From Oxalobacter vibrioformis (lineage in GTDB: Bacteria; Pseudomonadota; Gammaproteobacteria; Burkholderiales; Burkholderiaceae_D), in assembly GCF_027118995.1 (NCBI RefSeq), contig NZ_CP098242.1, positions 1,775,001-1,839,000 of the forward strand: 64,000 nucleotides of DNA, given 5' to 3'. The position numbers and the translations under genes were made by a program. The notes below the pieces were generated by a model that searched no databases, was not told the DNA's origin, and saw nothing but the letters and a program-made list of their open reading frames with translations. Positions 9,166-17,273 of this stretch are shown here, piece by piece; within the stretch, counting starts at the first letter, position 1, and each line of letters opens with the position of its first letter.

Positions 9166-10162
9166 ATGACTCAACCTGTTTTCATCAAACGTCTCGGGAT
9201 AATCGGACTCATCGGTTTTTCCGGCCTTTTTTTTTCATGTCTTCGCATATGCCGCCGACCTGGTTGTTTACGGGTATTTTGATCTTGGCTACATCAGGGA
9301 AAGCGGCAAGGACCTGCGTCTCGGCCGGGGGCAGAACAACTGGCTCGGCTTTAAGGGACGTGAGGACATAGGCAATGGCACCCATGTCACGTTTAACCTG
9401 CAGACCCGTTTTGATCCGGTAACCGGTGAGGCAGAGCGGGCATCGACATTCTGGCAGGGGGAAACCACGGTCGGTTTTGACAATCCGGATATCGGCACAT
9501 TCCGTTTCGGACGCGCCATGACGCCGCTATGGGAAGAGAAGTGGCCGTTTGACCCGTGGTATGACAGTGCCCTGATGGGATCGCTGGCCAATTACAACGG
9601 TGACTTCGACAGTGACGGTCTTGATCCGCACGGGGATTTCAGCAATTACTGCCGTGTCAGCAGCGCAACCTTTTACAGTTCGCCCGTCATGGCGGGCTTT
9701 CAGTTGCATGCCTCGATGGAAACCGAGATGCCCGACGGCGCGGACTCGCGTTCGGCTGGCCTGTCGCTCAACTACGGTAACGGCCCTCTGGCCGCCATGC
9801 TGGCGGTTGAAAGAAATCACCTGTCCGACGAGATTGTTTATGTGGCGGGCAGTTACAACATCGACCAATGGACTGCATTGGCGGCCTATTCGCATACCGA
9901 TTTTTCAACGCAGTCGGCAGTAAATAAAGGCATGTCGAACAAGCGCAGCATCATGCTGGCGGGCATCTACGCCCTCGGCATGGACAAGATCCGTTTTGGC
10001 TACGGCCGCATTCGTGAGAACGGGGATTACAAATACACGGCGGGCTACAACATGGGACTGTCAAAGCGCACGAATATTTATCTTGATGTTTACCGTGAAT
10101 ATCTGGCGTATGACGACGATCACATAAACGGTATTGCCGTCGGGATGAATCACTCGTTTTGA
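9166..10162 (+). pseudogene. Gram-negative porin, out of frame at a T9 tract (possibly phase-variable)
   Basis: Translation from ATG at 9166 (MTQPVFIKRLGIIGLIGFSG) enters a signal peptide and hits a run of nine T (9227-9235). It then stops at TGA a few codons later. With eight T the frame reads GLFFHVFAYAADLVVYGYFDL, giving a complete signal peptide with an AYA/AD cleavage site, and then an uninterrupted porin barrel to NHSF at 10162. The barrel has alternating strands and a terminal Phe, as outer-membrane porins of the betaproteobacterial type do, and is about 330 residues. As sequenced it is OFF. Slipped-strand switching is plausible; fixed mutation or a homopolymer sequencing error are the alternatives. 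It follows proV by 150 bp. Confidence 0.8.
9227..9235 (+). repeat. Homopolymer tract T9 within the porin signal-peptide codons
   Basis: Nine consecutive T lie between ccggcc and catgtc. Removing one T joins the porin start codon to its barrel-coding frame. Confidence 0.9.
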
Positions 10163-10167
10163 GGCAA

Positions 10168-10207
10168 TAAAAAACGGTGAGGTGCAATCGCACTTCACCG
10201 TTTTTTA
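10168..10207 (+). terminator. Bidirectional terminator after the porin gene
   Basis: aaaacggtgaggtgc pairs with gcacttcaccgtttt around loop aatc, with T to the right and A to the left. It can serve the porin gene on the plus strand and protect the tRNA gene that runs towards it on the minus strand. Confidence 0.85.
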
Positions 10208-10214
10208 TCTGTTC

Positions 10215-10291
10215 TGGCGCGGCCGGCAGGAATCGAACCCACGACCCCTTGGTTCGTAGCCAAGTACTCTATCCAGCTGAGCTACGGCCGC
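10215..10291 (-). tRNA. tRNA-Arg(ACG)
   Basis: A 77-nt cloverleaf on the minus strand. The acceptor stem is gcggccg/cggccgc with discriminator G and an encoded CCA. The anticodon stem cttgg/ccaag surrounds loop ctacgaa, giving anticodon ACG, and the T arm contains ggttcgaatcc. Confidence 0.95.
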
Positions 10292-10358
10292 GAAGTCATA
10301 AATTATAACGGATAAAATTGCGTTAAGGGGGAATTTTTACAAATTATTTTATTTCCCT

Positions 10359-10904
10359 TCAGGAGATTTCCTCACTTGAAACAGCGGCTTTAGAGGGGGC
10401 GTAAACAATGCTGACCCGGTTTTTCCTGAGTGCTTTCTGCCCGTTTACCAGGTATTCGTAATTGATATAGAGTGTGCTTTCAGGTTTTTCAGGGGGTGGT
10501 GTAAAAGTCAGTGTCAGATGGCATTGCTCCCGGCAGATAGTGGTGCCGCTGCAGGTCAATGATTCCTGGGGCGTATGCCATCCGGGATGTGCTGCCGGGA
10601 GGCCGGTAAGGTCGGTGGTTACAGTCAACATGGTAATGTCGGGATTGGTGCGGTGAAAGGACAGTTTGATGCTTTTGCTGTCCTGACATCCCGAGGTGGC
10701 ATTGCCTGTCTTGACAGGCGAGGCATGACAGGCTGGTGGGGGGATATGATCCGTTGCTGGCAGTATTTCGCCGGAGACGATAATGTAGCTGTTTTCCGCT
10801 GTTTTATTTTTTTCCTGATTGCATCCCCCCAGAAGTGCAATGCTCAGGAAAATCGAAAACAGGAGCCCGGTGATGACAAGCGGAGGAGAGATATCTGTTT
10901 TCAT
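10359..10904 (-). CDS. Hypothetical lipoprotein
   Basis: This 181-residue protein starts MKTDISPPLVITGLLF and has a lipobox, IALLGGC, so it is probably a lipid-anchored envelope protein. The remainder is rich in Cys and Pro (PPPACHASPVKTG, CSGTTICREQC), which suggests disulfides in the periplasm. It shows predicted beta-strand content (LYINYEYLVNGQ). I recognise no family. It stands alone between the tRNA gene and the divergent TPR gene, so context does not reveal a role. Confidence 0.65.
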   Translation of the reverse strand: MKTDISPPLVITGLLFSIFLSIALLGGCNQEKNKTAENSYIIVSGEILPATDHIPPPACHASPVKTGNATSGCQDSKSIKLSFHRTNPDITMLTVTTDLTGLPAAHPGWHTPQESLTCSGTTICREQCHLTLTFTPPPEKPESTLYINYEYLVNGQKALRKNRVSIVYAPSKAAVSSEEIS

Positions 10905-11169
10905 CGCTGCTTTTTTTCCCAGTAAAGATGGCTTTCATTTTGGCGGACTGGGGCGTGACAATATTGATCTGTCACAAACGGCAAAAAGATGAGCTGGCAA
11001 CAGGCAGGAAAAGATAAGGAAATACGGGACAGGAACCGGCCAATTTTCGATAGAATGGGATTGTTTTCTGCCATAAATCAGAATAGTGGCCTCATAGCGT
11101 TTCCCTGGAAGGCCAGTTACGCGTAAAATCGAAATTCTTCTTTACTGTATTTTTTACCGGGATATTTTC

Positions 11170-13002
11170 TTGAAACGGATCTTTTTTGTTTTGCCGGTGC
11201 TTTTGCTGTCGGCATGTGCAACAGTTAGTGATGGCACGACCGAAAATGCAGGAATGTCTTCTGCTTCCGGTCCGGTCGTTGACCAGCGTGATAATGGACA
11301 AACAGCTTCTGCTCCCAATGAGACACCGCAGGTAACAGATGCTGAACCTGCCGCTGCAGTAAAAGGGGACGGGGTACCCTCGGTTCATCTCGACAGTGAT
11401 CTGCTGTACGAGATACTGATGGCGGACTTTGCCTATTCGCGGGGTGATTACCGGCTGGCGTATGAAGGGATGATGGATGCGGCGAAAAAAACGCAGGATC
11501 CCCGGCTGGCAAAACGGGCAGCAGAAGTTGCAGTGAGAGAGAAAAATCCTCACGAAGCACTGGATGCGGTGCGGTTGTGGCATAAGCTGGCGCCGGATTC
11601 TGCCGAAGCGGAAAAATACCTGATCGGTTTTCTGATTATTGAAGACCGCCTTGATGAGTTGCAGTCACTTCTGTCGCGGTCACTGGCAAAGGCAGCGCCT
11701 GCTGATCGTGGTGCCCTGATGTATCAGTACCAGCAGTTCCTCACCAGCAGCAAGGATAAAACCAGGGCTTTCAAGACGATGGAGAAAGTGGTAGCGCCTT
11801 ATCTGGATGTGCCTGAAGCACATATTGCCCTTTCCCAGATGGCGTTTACCAACAAGGACAATGCGCGGGCAGAAGTGGAAGCGCGTGAGGCGTTACGATT
11901 AAAACCTGATTCGGAACTGGCGGTTCTTACCCTGGCACAGGCGGAAGCGGACCCGATTCGTTCCATCCAGACGTTGACTGAGTTTTTGAAAAAATATCCG
12001 GATTCCCGCGAAGTCCGTATTTCAAATGGGCGGATGCTGATTGCACAGAAAGAGTATGACAGGGCAAGGCGTGAATTTGAACATGTGCTGCTTACCCAGC
12101 CTGATGATCTTCTCACCCTGTATTCTCTTGGTTTGCTTTCCATTCAGCAGAATGATTATCCCAACGCGGAAAAATACCTGAAGCGCTATCTGGATGAGGC
12201 AAAAAAAGCCAAAAAACCGGAATCGGAGTCTTATCAGACCATTTTTCTCCTGGCGCAACTGGCAGAAGAGCAGAAAAATTACAAGGCTGCCCTAGAGTGG
12301 ACCAACCGGATTTCCGAGGATGCTGATAGTGAAGCCTGGATGCTGGCTCAGATCAAAAGAGCACAGATACTGGTTAAACAGGGAAAAATCCGGGAGGCGA
12401 AAAATGCGCTGTCTGCTTTACGTCATGAATACCCGGCAGAAGAAGAGCGCCTGGTCCTAGCCGAGGCCCAGATTCTCCGGTCGGCCAATCTGAACCGGGA
12501 TGCGTATGCGCTTTTGAAGACCAGTGTTGAAAAAACGCCATCCAATATCAATCTGCTTTACGATTTTTCGCTGGCTGCGGAGAAAATCGGGCGTTATGAT
12601 GAAATGGAGTCTGCCTTAAGGCGTATCCTCGAAATTGATCCCAATAACCAGCTGGCATACAACGCCCTGGGGTATTCGCTGGCTGATCGCAATATCCGAC
12701 TGGATGAAGCCTATGTTCTGATTGCCAAGGCACTGGCACTGGCACCGGATGATCCATACATTACAGACAGCATGGGGTGGATCCTTTTCAGGCAGGGCAA
12801 ACTCAAGGAGGCTGAGTTGATGCTGCGCCGGGCTTATGAACTCTTGCCGGAAGCGGAAGTCATGGCGCATCTGGGCGAAGTGCTCTGGCTGTCTGACCAG
12901 CAGGAAGAAGCTCGGGCTTTTTTTGCTGAAGCCGAGAAAAAGGATCCGAAAAATGAGGTGCTGATTGAGACCATCAAACGGCTTGGTCTTCGCCGGCAAT
13001 AA
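11170..13002 (+). CDS. TPR-repeat lipoprotein
   Basis: This 610-residue protein probably starts at TTG 11170 (MKRIFFVLP). No strong ribosome-binding site is seen, so the start is uncertain. A lipobox LLLSAC gives lipid anchoring. A low-complexity Ser/Ala/Thr linker (about residues 20-70) is followed by many tetratricopeptide-like helical pairs, such as PNAEKYLKRYLDEAKKAKKP and PDDPYITDSMGWILFRQG, to the C-terminus. TPR lipoproteins of this kind are widespread in betaproteobacteria and act as scaffolds in outer-membrane assembly; the partner here is unknown. folA follows after 15 bp, probably in one transcript. Confidence 0.8.
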   Translation: MKRIFFVLPVLLLSACATVSDGTTENAGMSSASGPVVDQRDNGQTASAPNETPQVTDAEPAAAVKGDGVPSVHLDSDLLYEILMADFAYSRGDYRLAYEGMMDAAKKTQDPRLAKRAAEVAVREKNPHEALDAVRLWHKLAPDSAEAEKYLIGFLIIEDRLDELQSLLSRSLAKAAPADRGALMYQYQQFLTSSKDKTRAFKTMEKVVAPYLDVPEAHIALSQMAFTNKDNARAEVEAREALRLKPDSELAVLTLAQAEADPIRSIQTLTEFLKKYPDSREVRISNGRMLIAQKEYDRARREFEHVLLTQPDDLLTLYSLGLLSIQQNDYPNAEKYLKRYLDEAKKAKKPESESYQTIFLLAQLAEEQKNYKAALEWTNRISEDADSEAWMLAQIKRAQILVKQGKIREAKNALSALRHEYPAEEERLVLAEAQILRSANLNRDAYALLKTSVEKTPSNINLLYDFSLAAEKIGRYDEMESALRRILEIDPNNQLAYNALGYSLADRNIRLDEAYVLIAKALALAPDDPYITDSMGWILFRQGKLKEAELMLRRAYELLPEAEVMAHLGEVLWLSDQQEEARAFFAEAEKKDPKNEVLIETIKRLGLRRQ

Positions 13003-13017
13003 GACAGGGATATCTGC

Positions 13018-13500
13018 ATGACGACTGTATCGCTGATTGCCGCGATGGCGGAAAACCGGGTTATCGGCAAGGACAACCAGATGCCCTGGCATATTCCCGG
13101 TGAACTGAAAATCTTCAAGGAATATACCACGGGCAAGATCCTCATTATGGGTAGAAAAACGCATGAATCAATCGGTCGTGTGCTGCCCGACAGGACAACC
13201 ATCATTGTGACCCGGCAAGAGGATTATGTGGTGCCGGGCGCACATGTTGTTCACAGTCTGGATGACGCGCTCAAACTGGCGAAAACGCTGGGTGGGGAAA
13301 TCATGATCGGTGGTGGGGGAGAGCTTTTTGCCCAGACCCTGGATAGGGCGGATTTTATGTATCTCTCCATTATCCACGCAACCTTTGAGGGGGAGGCTTA
13401 TTTCCCCGAATGGGTACCTGAAGCCTTTCGTGAAGTATCCCGAAAAGAGGTGGATGCCTCCATTCCCTACTCGTTTGTTGTTTACGAACGCGCGCGTTAA
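13018..13500 (+). CDS. folA: Dihydrofolate reductase
   Basis: Reduces dihydrofolate to tetrahydrofolate with NADPH. The 160-residue length is normal. The N-terminus VSLIAAMAENRVIGKDNQMPWHIPGE has been split for space: the key motifs are ENRVIGKDNQMPWHIP (substrate and nicotinamide binding), ILIMGRKTHESIG, and the NADPH loop EIMIGGGGELFAQ. The acidic active-site residue normally follows the MPW segment; here it appears to be the Glu of PGELKIF. The gene follows the TPR gene by 15 bp and is closed by a strong terminator. Confidence 0.95.
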   Translation: MTTVSLIAAMAENRVIGKDNQMPWHIPGELKIFKEYTTGKILIMGRKTHESIGRVLPDRTTIIVTRQEDYVVPGAHVVHSLDDALKLAKTLGGEIMIGGGGELFAQTLDRADFMYLSIIHATFEGEAYFPEWVPEAFREVSRKEVDASIPYSFVVYERAR

Positions 13501-13505
13501 GAAAA

Positions 13506-13549
13506 ACCCGCAAAAAAGCCAGTCTCATCAGACTGGCTTTTTTGCGGGT
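13506..13549 (+). terminator. Bidirectional terminator between folA and the BON gene
   Basis: A long stem (acccgcaaaaaagccagtc with gactggcttttttgcgggt) around loop tcatca, containing T and A tracts. It separates convergent folA and the first BON-domain gene. Confidence 0.88.
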
Positions 13550-13557
13550 GAACCGGG

Positions 13558-13872
13558 CTATCGTTTCACCGTCAGGCTGTTTTTCACGCCTTTTACCCCT
13601 TCTACTCGCTGTGCCACCTGGCCGGCTTTCGAGATTTGCGCGGATTGTGAGACAAAGCCGCTTAACTGGACGATACCGTTAAAGGTTTCGACATTGATTT
13701 CAGCCGCGCTTAAGTCTGATTCCTGAAAAATGGCAGCCTTGACGTTTGTTGTGATCGCCGAATCTTCAACATACTGGCCAACAGTTCCATGCTTCTGGCC
13801 GGTGGAACAGGCGCTGAGTGACGCAACCAGCAAGGCAAAAAAAGCAAAACAGGCATATCTGAAAACTTTCAT
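13558..13872 (-). CDS. BON-domain lipoprotein (OsmY-like)
   Basis: This 104-residue protein has a lipobox (VASLSAC) and one BON domain (about residues 37-104) with DSAITTNVKAAIFQ and VQLSGFVSQSAQISKAGQ. BON domains bind phospholipid surfaces, and OsmY-like proteins are made under osmotic or stationary-phase stress. It is a clear paralogue of the next gene upstream (13974-14294), with shared DLSAAEINVET and VQLSGFVS. The two are a local duplication. Its ~100-bp separation from the neighbour leaves room for its own promoter. Confidence 0.85.
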   Translation of the reverse strand: MKVFRYACFAFFALLVASLSACSTGQKHGTVGQYVEDSAITTNVKAAIFQESDLSAAEINVETFNGIVQLSGFVSQSAQISKAGQVAQRVEGVKGVKNSLTVKR

Positions 13873-13973
13873 AATGACCCCTCTCTATGACAGATTTTCA
13901 GCCCGGTTTTTTCAGGAAACCAGGCTGATACTTAACAATAGCTTTTGTCGGGCTTTATTTCAACGTCAATGTA

Positions 13974-14294
13974 TCAGTTTTTCAGCTTGATACTGTTGTC
14001 GACATTTTTAACACCCTTGACGCTTTTTGCGACATCTTCGGCTTTTTTGATCTGTGCCGGGTTGGAAACAAATCCGCTCAGTTGTACTGTACCCTTGTAG
14101 GTTTCGACATTGATCTCGGCTGCACTCAGGTCTTTCTGGGCAAAAATCCGGGTTTTCACTTCAGTGGTAATGGCGGTGTCATCCACGTATTGAGCCGCCG
14201 TTTCTTTTGCCTGGCTCTGCCCTGCCGCACAGGCAAGTACCGAAACGAAAAGGAACGTCATGACAAAGGCGGAAAATTGGCGTAATGTTTTCAT
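13974..14294 (-). CDS. BON-domain periplasmic protein (OsmY-like)
   Basis: This 106-residue protein has an N-terminal hydrophobic signal (FVMTFLFVSVLACAAGQSQA) and one BON domain with DDTAITTEVKTRIFAQ and VQLSGFVSNPAQIKKAEDVA. The signal may be a lipobox (VLAC) or be cut at SQA, so the anchoring is uncertain. It is the paralogue of 13558-13872. Together with the adjoining DUF883-like and DUF4142 genes it forms a small cluster of envelope stress-type proteins on the minus strand. Confidence 0.85.
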   Translation of the reverse strand: MKTLRQFSAFVMTFLFVSVLACAAGQSQAKETAAQYVDDTAITTEVKTRIFAQKDLSAAEINVETYKGTVQLSGFVSNPAQIKKAEDVAKSVKGVKNVDNSIKLKN

Positions 14295-14354
14295 TGGTTT
14301 CCTCTCAAAATGATGTTGGAAATAGGGTATTTGTTATTGAAGCAGCGTTCAAGC

Positions 14355-14531
14355 CTAGTGCCTCGATAGCAGTTTGCCGATGACGATGCCCAGACCCAGT
14401 GCGGCTGTCAGGCAGGCTAGCGGTTTTTCTTCGATGCGGCCTTTGGCTTCCCGCATTTGCTGGTTGGCATAGTGTTTGGCCCGCAGCATTTCATACCGCA
14501 GCTTCAGCTTGCATAAATTCAGGTCTTTCAT
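14355..14531 (-). CDS. Small DUF883/YqjD-ElaB-like membrane protein
   Basis: A 58-residue protein starting MKDLNLCKLKLRYEML. It has a basic amphipathic helix (QQMREAKGRIEEKP) followed by one transmembrane helix (CLTAALGLGIVIGKLL) and the terminal SRH. This matches the C-terminal part of the DUF883 (ElaB/YqjD) family, which anchors to the inner membrane and can associate with ribosomes. The usual N-terminal coiled part is much shortened. The start is supported by the family pattern, and aaaggaaaaaac precedes the ATG. Confidence 0.7.
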   Translation of the reverse strand: MKDLNLCKLKLRYEMLRAKHYANQQMREAKGRIEEKPLACLTAALGLGIVIGKLLSRH

Positions 14532-14566
14532 GTTTTTTCCTTTTTCAGTTTTCAGCTTTTCCCGTA

Positions 14567-14764
14567 TTAATGACGCCGTGTCAACGCTTCGATAAGGCGG
14601 ATGACATTATCTGACTTCTGGTTTTCTACCGCGACTTCATTAAACACAATCCTGTTGCAAAAGCCCAGACTGATGAGCCTGTCTTCATTTTGAAGCGGAA
14701 CAAAAGCAGAAAACAGGGTTTCATCCATCACCATGTTAGGCAGATAGCAGGGCTTATGATTCAT
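14567..14764 (-). CDS. Small hypothetical protein
   Basis: A 65-residue frame starting MNHKPCYLPNMVMDETLF, with ATG at 14764; a 12-codon extension from TTG 14800 is also open. No signal peptide, membrane segment or known motif is visible. It sits 35 bp upstream of the DUF883-like gene on the same strand. Its amino-acid composition is unremarkable, and the ribosome-binding site is weak. It may not be expressed. Confidence 0.35.
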   Translation of the reverse strand: MNHKPCYLPNMVMDETLFSAFVPLQNEDRLISLGFCNRIVFNEVAVENQKSDNVIRLIEALTRRH

Positions 14765-14871
14765 TGTGGTTTGCACTGATATTTGACGGGGATTAAGCAA
14801 TGTTCATTTGCTGAGTAACCAGGAAAGGAAAGCTGGTTTTCAAGCTTTCCTTCTGGTCAATCATCAGCCTG

Positions 14872-15429
14872 TCACATCGTGGAACGGAGCTGCTGGGCTG
14901 TTTGCAAATGTGATCCAATCAGCGTACGGAGATTGGTAATATAGTTGCGCAGGTCAATGTTGTCGGCCGTTTTCAGCAAGCGGCTGTCGATCAGTTGCAG
15001 TGCCTGCTGATGCTGGTTGATCTGCTGGTCAAGGAATGCCTGGTCAAAGGCTGCACCGTTCATTTTATTGATACGGCGCATGGCGGCAGTATTTTCTTCT
15101 CGCATGTCGCGGCGAACGGCAGGCGTCTCTACCTTGATACGGTTTTTGCTCCTGATGTCACTAAGCTGTTTTTCCGCATTGTTGTGGTCGGTCATGATCT
15201 GTTGTGCATACTGCTGTACAGACGGGTTCATGGATTTTTTTGCAGCCATTTTTGCGGTTTTCATTTCGCCGTTGTTGATGCCCTGTAATGCCGAAACGAC
15301 TTCACCATCGGCAATCGATTGGGTCATGGTGGTTTCGGGATGGACGTTTTGCGGTACGGTATCAGCGAAAGCGTTGGCTGCAAAAGCAGATAAAATGGCG
15401 CAGGTAAGCGCGTTAAGCGGTTTTTTCAT
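14872..15429 (-). CDS. DUF4142 domain protein
   Basis: This 185-residue exported protein has a signal peptide ending NAFADT. It is followed by the DUF4142 helical bundle (about residues 38-180), with ADGEVVSALQGINNGEMKTA and YAQQIMTDHNNAEKQLSDI, including the conserved HN-x-A-x-x-L pattern. DUF4142 proteins are periplasmic or outer-membrane four-helix bundles of ferritin-like fold with unknown function; some respond to stress or are secreted. A hairpin with ggaaagct/agctttcc at 14827-14850 lies downstream and may terminate the transcript. Confidence 0.85.
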   Translation of the reverse strand: MKKPLNALTCAILSAFAANAFADTVPQNVHPETTMTQSIADGEVVSALQGINNGEMKTAKMAAKKSMNPSVQQYAQQIMTDHNNAEKQLSDIRSKNRIKVETPAVRRDMREENTAAMRRINKMNGAAFDQAFLDQQINQHQQALQLIDSRLLKTADNIDLRNYITNLRTLIGSHLQTAQQLRSTM

Positions 15430-15545
15430 GGTGTTCTCCTGTATCTGTGAAGTGAATCAACCAGCATAGAGGTATCATTTCAGGGTTTGGTTCCTGTGAT
15501 TTGAGGCAGATCAGCCTTTTTCGCCAGTGCTGATGAGAAGACGCA

Positions 15546-16703
15546 TTAGTGAAGAATTGGCGGTGACGGGGGTTCCTGATAACCGGGAGGGTCTTTCGGA
15601 TAATTGCCTTTGCTGGCAAGGAGGCTGACATAATCAGCCCGCCACCGGGCAAGCAGATCCTGCCAGTCATGGTTTTTCTCAGCCCTTTTCCGGGCAGCAC
15701 TTCCCATGCTCATGATGCCCTTCTCATAAGCAAGTGCAATACCTTCTGCCAGTTTTTGCGGACAGATGGCATCCACGCATATCCCGTTGTGTTCATCCAC
15801 AAATTCTTTAAAACTGCCGGAGTCGAATCCGACGACAGGAAGACCGCATGACATGGCCTCCAGAATGGACAGCGGATAATTCTGATGCAGTTCCGGGTGG
15901 ATAAGCACGTCACAACTGGCAATCAGTGTGGCCAGCATTTCAGGGGGATGCGTCTGCTGGTGAAAGTAAAAATACGACACCCTGTCATTGTTGATATTTT
16001 TCGGGTTGCTGCCGATGACCAGCAGGTGATATCTGTCATCCAGGCGTTGCATGGCTTCAAAAAGAACTTCCCTGTTTTTATGCCCGGGCGTATATTCGAC
16101 ATAAGCCAAAAGGCGTGTTTTCTCCTTTAACCCCAACCGGTCGCGCATCGCGCAATCCATGGTGTCGGGGTGAAAAACCGCGGTATCGATACCCGGTGGA
16201 AGATACCTGATCTGTTTTAAACCGTATTCATGGAATTTTTCCAGCAGGCTCATGCTGGAAGCAAAAACCAGGTCAAAGTGGCTGTAAAGCTGGATCAGTT
16301 TTCGGATCGCCTGTTTTTCACTGCCCAGGCGCCATGGGGTGATATAGGCGGGATGAAAGTGACAGAAAGCGCCGATCAGGATATTACTCTCCTGCCTGAT
16401 GTTGACGGCTGCGCGCGCAAACTGGAAAGGATCGCTGACTTCAATGCAATCGGGATGCATGCTTTTTATCAGGAATTCGATGGATTTTCGGGAGCGGCTC
16501 AGTCGAAATCCGGGAAAGAAGGGAATACGAATGCTCGGAATTCTCACCATTTTCCCGTTTTCACAGGGCGATGTGAATCCCGGGACGACAAGGGTATGTC
16601 GGACATGGGAGAATCCGGAAAGCCATTTGGATTTTGCCGTAAAATAAGAGCGGATTTTCCGGCATTCCGGCACATAACACTGCGAAATATCGATCAGGTG
16701 CAT
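15546..16703 (-). CDS. Glycosyltransferase, GT4/group 1 type
   Basis: This 385-residue protein starts MHLIDISQCY at 16703, after aaaaggaatc; a longer reading from 16763 lacks this site. It has a GT-B fold. The N-terminal half has CHFHPAYITPW and YLPPGIDTAVFHPD. The C-terminal half has the nucleotide-sugar motif HPELHQNYPLSILEAMSCGL, then PVVGFDSGSFKEFV, with the conserved E-x7-E. Group 1 enzymes transfer a sugar from a nucleotide donor, usually to glycolipid or lipopolysaccharide. The acceptor is unknown and there are no neighbouring sugar genes. It ends in a Pro-rich tail. Confidence 0.82.
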   Translation of the reverse strand: MHLIDISQCYVPECRKIRSYFTAKSKWLSGFSHVRHTLVVPGFTSPCENGKMVRIPSIRIPFFPGFRLSRSRKSIEFLIKSMHPDCIEVSDPFQFARAAVNIRQESNILIGAFCHFHPAYITPWRLGSEKQAIRKLIQLYSHFDLVFASSMSLLEKFHEYGLKQIRYLPPGIDTAVFHPDTMDCAMRDRLGLKEKTRLLAYVEYTPGHKNREVLFEAMQRLDDRYHLLVIGSNPKNINNDRVSYFYFHQQTHPPEMLATLIASCDVLIHPELHQNYPLSILEAMSCGLPVVGFDSGSFKEFVDEHNGICVDAICPQKLAEGIALAYEKGIMSMGSAARKRAEKNHDWQDLLARWRADYVSLLASKGNYPKDPPGYQEPPSPPILH

Positions 16704-17273
16704 GATTCCTTTTGTTCTGTCAGCCGACTCAGGATTTACGCCGTTTTTTGCAGAAAACGGCAAAGTGGAAAGTTATTATGTCGTGAGATATCCTGTATGA
16801 ATTGATGTGAAACAAAAGGATTTGGTTTGAAGATTTTGAGGGGGATTACAAAAAACGGGCTGGCATCGCTGCTTTAGGGGTTTCAGGCGGGAAAATAAAA
16901 TCCGGAAGACACGATCCAAAAAATGTGATATAAATAATATAGTCGGTAAAAAATAAGTTTTCCGGTCATTCTTTCCATCACAAGTGTCTTTTGTGATTCG
17001 CTTCTTCCACATTCCCCTCCTTATGACGCAATGTCTACCGGGCTTTGGCTTATGCGCTGAAATGCCACGTGTACCGGATTTTTCCCTTATCAGGTTTACC
17101 CTATTACCCTATCCCCCATAATTTTTTTGACACCGCTTGTTTGATCTGCCATGGATTCCTGAATATTCTCTTTTTGAAGTATCACAACAGACGTTAAAAT
17201 CGATGAGACGAAAAAAGTGGTAAAAGGATGGTGGAGATAAAAATAACGATGTGTCGTAACCGGAGCATATAAC
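16704..17273. other. Non-coding stretch between glycosyltransferase and AAA+ genes
   Basis: About 570 bp with no convincing gene. A 78-codon frame on the minus strand (16776-17012) has no family-like sequence and is rejected. The stretch is AT-rich and should hold the divergent promoters of its two neighbours; I cannot place them with confidence. Confidence 0.5.

Noticed and set aside
13018..13500. folA as part of an acquired trimethoprim-resistance cassette
   Set aside because: It is a normal chromosomal dihydrofolate reductase with no integron site or mobile gene beside it.
16776..17012. 78-codon minus-strand frame upstream of the AAA+ gene
   Set aside because: Composition is erratic, there is no ribosome-binding site, and no recognisable domain.
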